Positions 61,396 through 64,000 of a stretch of DNA of 64,000 nucleotides are shown here, in pieces. The position numbers were made by a program, and so were the translations under genes. The notes beneath the pieces are model-generated. The model saw only the letters and a program-made list of their open reading frames with translations, was not told where the DNA came from and searched no databases. Source of the DNA: CAXTSE01 sp035554115 (GTDB lineage Bacteria > Actinomycetota > Actinomycetes > Actinomycetales > Microbacteriaceae); the NCBI GenBank assembly GCA_035554115.1, contig DATMIW010000046.1, forward strand, positions 7,582-71,581, read 5' to 3'. Position 1 is the stretch's first letter; the number at the start of each line of letters is the position of its first letter.

Positions 61396-62853
61396 ATGTC
61401 TGAACGCGTCGTTCCCACCGCCAACATCGGAGTCGTCGGACTGGCGGTGATGGGCTCGAACCTGGCACGCAACCTCGCCAGCCGCGAAGGCAATACCGTC
61501 GCCGTGTTCAACCGCTCCTATGAGCGCACCGAGACCCTGCTTACCGAGCATCCCGAGGCGAATTTCGTACCGGCTCGCGATTACGCCGAGTTTGCGGCGG
61601 CGCTCACGACCCCGCGCACGGCCCTCATCATGGTGCAGGCAGGCCGCGCAACAGACGCCGTTATCGACGAGCTGCTGGCCGTGTTCGAGCCCGGCGACAT
61701 CATCGTCGACGGCGGCAATGCGCTGTTCACTGACACCATCCGACGCGAGAAAGCCGTCCGTGAGACGGGCATCAACTTCGTCGGCGCCGGCATTTCGGGC
61801 GGCGAGGAGGGCGCGCTGCTCGGCCCGTCGATCATGCCGGGCGGATCCGACGAAGCCTGGACCACGCTCGGCCCGATCCTGAAATCGATAGCCGCAATCG
61901 CGGAAGGCGAACCCTGCGTCACCCACGTCGGACATGACGGCGCCGGGCATTTCGTGAAGATGGTGCACAACGGCATCGAATACGCCGACATGCAGCTCAT
62001 CGCCGAGGCCTATGACCTGATCCGCCGCGGCACCGGCAAGTCCCCCGCCGAAATCGCCGACATCTTCGCCGAATGGAACGCCGGTGAACTCGAGAGCTAT
62101 CTGATCGAGATCACCGCCGAGGTGCTTCGCCAGGTGGATGCGAAAACCGGTGAACCACTGGTCGACGTGATCCTCGACCAGGCGGGATCGAAGGGCACGG
62201 GCGTTTGGACGGTGCAGAACGCGCTCGACCTCGGCATCCCGGTGTCGGGGATCGCCGAGGCGGTTTTTGCACGGTCACTGTCGAGCAAGCCGGCCCAACG
62301 CGCGGCCGCCGCGTCACTGCCCGGCCCGGCAGAACCCGCCACGGTGGATGACGTTGAGGCCTTCATCGAAGACGTGCGCCAGGCCCTCTATGCCTCCAAG
62401 ATCGTGGCGTATTCGCAGGGCTTCGACGAGATCGTCGCCGGCGCCGCGCACTACAACTGGGACATCAAGAAGGGCGAGATCGCCAAGATCTGGCGGGGTG
62501 GTTGCATCATTCGCGCACGCTTCCTCAACCGGATCACCGAGGCGTATGCCGACGACCCGGCGCTCGTGGCACTGATCACGGCTCCGTTCTTCGTTGATGT
62601 CGTGACCCGCACGCAGGAAGCCTGGCGTCGGGTTGTCGCGCACGCGGCGGCGGCCGGCATCCCCTCCCCTGCATTCTCGTCATCGCTCGCCTACTACGAC
62701 GGCCTGCGCGCCGACCGTCTGCCTGCGGCGCTCATCCAGGGCCAGCGCGACTTCTTCGGCGCACACACCTACGGACGGGTGGATGCCGCGGGGACCTTCC
62801 ACACGCTGTGGAGCGGTGACCGCACCGAGATCGAGGCAACACCCTCACACTGA
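61396..62853 (+). CDS. gnd: 6-phosphogluconate dehydrogenase, decarboxylating
   Basis: A 485-residue enzyme of the oxidative pentose phosphate pathway (6-phosphogluconate to ribulose-5-phosphate, NADPH). NADP loop GVVGLAVMGSNLARNLA, GAGISGGEEGALLGPSIMPGG, catalytic GHFVKMVHNGIEYADMQLIAE and LDQAGSKGTGVWTVQNAL all fit. TAGCCT (61383-61388) sits 7 nt before ATG 61396 and no ribosome binding site is seen, so translation is probably leaderless. Confidence 0.98.
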   Translation: MSERVVPTANIGVVGLAVMGSNLARNLASREGNTVAVFNRSYERTETLLTEHPEANFVPARDYAEFAAALTTPRTALIMVQAGRATDAVIDELLAVFEPGDIIVDGGNALFTDTIRREKAVRETGINFVGAGISGGEEGALLGPSIMPGGSDEAWTTLGPILKSIAAIAEGEPCVTHVGHDGAGHFVKMVHNGIEYADMQLIAEAYDLIRRGTGKSPAEIADIFAEWNAGELESYLIEITAEVLRQVDAKTGEPLVDVILDQAGSKGTGVWTVQNALDLGIPVSGIAEAVFARSLSSKPAQRAAAASLPGPAEPATVDDVEAFIEDVRQALYASKIVAYSQGFDEIVAGAAHYNWDIKKGEIAKIWRGGCIIRARFLNRITEAYADDPALVALITAPFFVDVVTRTQEAWRRVVAHAAAAGIPSPAFSSSLAYYDGLRADRLPAALIQGQRDFFGAHTYGRVDAAGTFHTLWSGDRTEIEATPSH

Positions 62854-62872
62854 GCGGAACGGTGACGACGAG

Positions 62873-64000
62873 TTACCAGACAGGGGCGTCGGAGCCCAGA
62901 GGGCGCGGTGCGCGATCCCATCGGACCGTCACTCCCGCGAGGCTGAATGGCGGCGGCAGGAGTGTGGCCGCACCCCATGGGGTTACCAGTTCTGTGCCGC
63001 GCGGCGAGTCGCGCTGTGTCTCGGGCGAGGCCACGCGATCCAGCGCCGCAGCGTGTTCAAGCTCAACGGCCGTGCGCGCGAGCGACAACCGCGAGCGAGA
63101 TCCGACTCCCGCACGCACCCGCGCCGCGAGACCCTGCAGGACGGCCGCAGCGGCGAGATAGCCGGTGGCGTGATCGAGCGCCTGGACCGGGAGAGGTGTG
63201 GGCCTGTCGGAAAGGCCCGCCAGGATCCCCGCCGCCGCGATGCCGGACGACATCTGCACGAGGCTGTCAAATCCACGTCGCGTGTGCCACGGCCCGGTGT
63301 GACCGTACGCGTCGAGTGACACGTCGACCAGGCCCGGCCGCGCAGCGCTGCGCACGTCATCGCCGAGGCCGAGGCGCTCAAGAGCATCGGCCCGATACCC
63401 GTGCACGATCACGTCGGCATGTGCAAGGAGCGCGAGCAGCTGATCATGCCCCGCCGGGTCCCGTGCGTCGAGCCGGGCCGTGCGCTTGCCCAGAGTCATT
63501 TCGGGCACCACTGCCGGCTCGTCCCAGTCGAGCGGATCAATGCGCAGCACGTCTGCTCCGAGGCCTGCCAGCAGCCTGGTTGCGACAGGCCCGCTCAGCA
63601 CGCGCGTCAGGTCGAGGACCCGAAGCCCCGCTAGGGGCCGGGATACCTCGGGCCGCCATTGAGTGTCCACGGACGCGGCGCCGGAGTCACCCGCAGAACC
63701 GGGAACCTCCCTCGCGACGAGCGGTTCGCGCCCGACGGCCAAACCCTGTTCGTGCACGGCCCATGCGGCGGGCGAGCGCAGCTCAGCGGCACACCCACCC
63801 TCGGCAACAACTGCCGATTCGATTTCGCGAGCGGTCCAACTCGACACCGCGGCGGCAATATGTTCGCGCTGACCTTCACCCCCAAGAACACGCAGGGCTG
63901 CGGCACGGTGATGGGGCGCGTTGGTGTGCAAGCGCACCCACCCGTCGACGGTGGCGTAGTCGCCGGCAATCGCATCCCACGGCGAAGGCAGGGACCACCC
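62873..64000 (-). CDS. CaiB/BaiF CoA-transferase family protein, 5'-truncated
   Basis: A class III CoA-transferase reading open to the right edge (376 codons visible; the start is outside). The typical N-terminal half of the family (LRVLDLTRVLSGPVATRLLAGLGADVLRID) appears only after about 130 residues, with the catalytic Asp region in ALDHATGYLAAAAVL. The residues before it (DGWVRLHTNAPHHRAA, later AAELRSPAAWAVHEQGLAV) look like the C-terminal half of a CoA-transferase, so the protein has a fused or permuted layout. Substrate unknown. It converges on gnd with a 19-bp gap. Confidence 0.8.
   Translation of the reverse strand, partial: GWSLPSPWDAIAGDYATVDGWVRLHTNAPHHRAAALRVLGGEGQREHIAAAVSSWTAREIESAVVAEGGCAAELRSPAAWAVHEQGLAVGREPLVAREVPGSAGDSGAASVDTQWRPEVSRPLAGLRVLDLTRVLSGPVATRLLAGLGADVLRIDPLDWDEPAVVPEMTLGKRTARLDARDPAGHDQLLALLAHADVIVHGYRADALERLGLGDDVRSAARPGLVDVSLDAYGHTGPWHTRRGFDSLVQMSSGIAAAGILAGLSDRPTPLPVQALDHATGYLAAAAVLQGLAARVRAGVGSRSRLSLARTAVELEHAAALDRVASPETQRDSPRGTELVTPWGAATLLPPPFSLAGVTVRWDRAPRPLGSDAPVW

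Overview
The window is high-GC, densely coded DNA from an actinobacterium, most likely Micrococcales and probably Microbacteriaceae; the genus cannot be named from sequence alone. The signs are small actinobacterial families (DUF4245, DUF4307, DUF501), an enolase/FtsB-like/DUF501 cluster, a Ctc-type L25 protein, heavy use of GTG starts, and many genes with a TANNNT -10 box 6-7 nt before the start codon and no ribosome binding site (leaderless promoters).

Positions 1-20.6 kb are an accessory catabolic region. From the left come a TetR-controlled heterodimeric ABC exporter (1-4008; its second subunit runs off the left edge) and a minus-strand operon of an acyl-CoA-dehydrogenase-like flavoprotein, an MFS exporter, a DapB-like dehydrogenase and an NtaA/DszA-type flavin monooxygenase (4046-8851). 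Divergent from it are an APC permease and a cytochrome P450 (9161-11934), followed by a free-standing HtaA-type heme-binding domain protein on the other strand (11997-12452). A tightly packed operon then encodes a second P450, TetR, alpha/beta hydrolase, luciferase-like monooxygenase, FprA/adrenodoxin-reductase-like reductase, flavodoxin and a second TetR (12598-19078). A convergent GcvT/LigM-like one-carbon transfer protein closes the region (19142-20551). Both P450s carry the I-helix motif QEPGHG, which I remember from the aromatic O-demethylase GcoA (CYP255A), but the apparent electron donors are a flavodoxin and an FprA-like reductase, not a GcoB-type reductase. The two main operon promoters share an 18-of-20-base operator-like element. 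I infer uptake and oxidative breakdown of an unidentified, possibly methoxylated, small molecule, with two exporters against toxicity. This is the best candidate here for an undescribed system.

Positions 20.6-49.5 kb are mostly core genes: glpX and fba; a histidine kinase with a degenerate partner and no response regulator; ispH; a translationally coupled chain xseA-xseB-DUF4245-carbonic anhydrase-fumC; a PhoH/PIN ATPase; uppS; hemolysin III; greA; ilvA; lemA-htpX; two divergent MarR genes with perfect palindromic operators at their start codons; an unusual short tRNA with a UAA anticodon; a type II NADH dehydrogenase; DUF501, an FtsB-like protein and enolase; hisS and mazG; and a DHA2-type MFS pump.

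Positions 49.5-64 kb hold a CPBP protease, a VOC protein, a lipoprotein, a HupE/UreJ-type membrane protein, a secreted phosphoesterase with a WxL-like tail next to a DUF916 protein (a cell-surface pair), mfd, pth (which appears to start at ATT), rplY, gnd, and a CaiB/BaiF CoA-transferase cut by the right edge.
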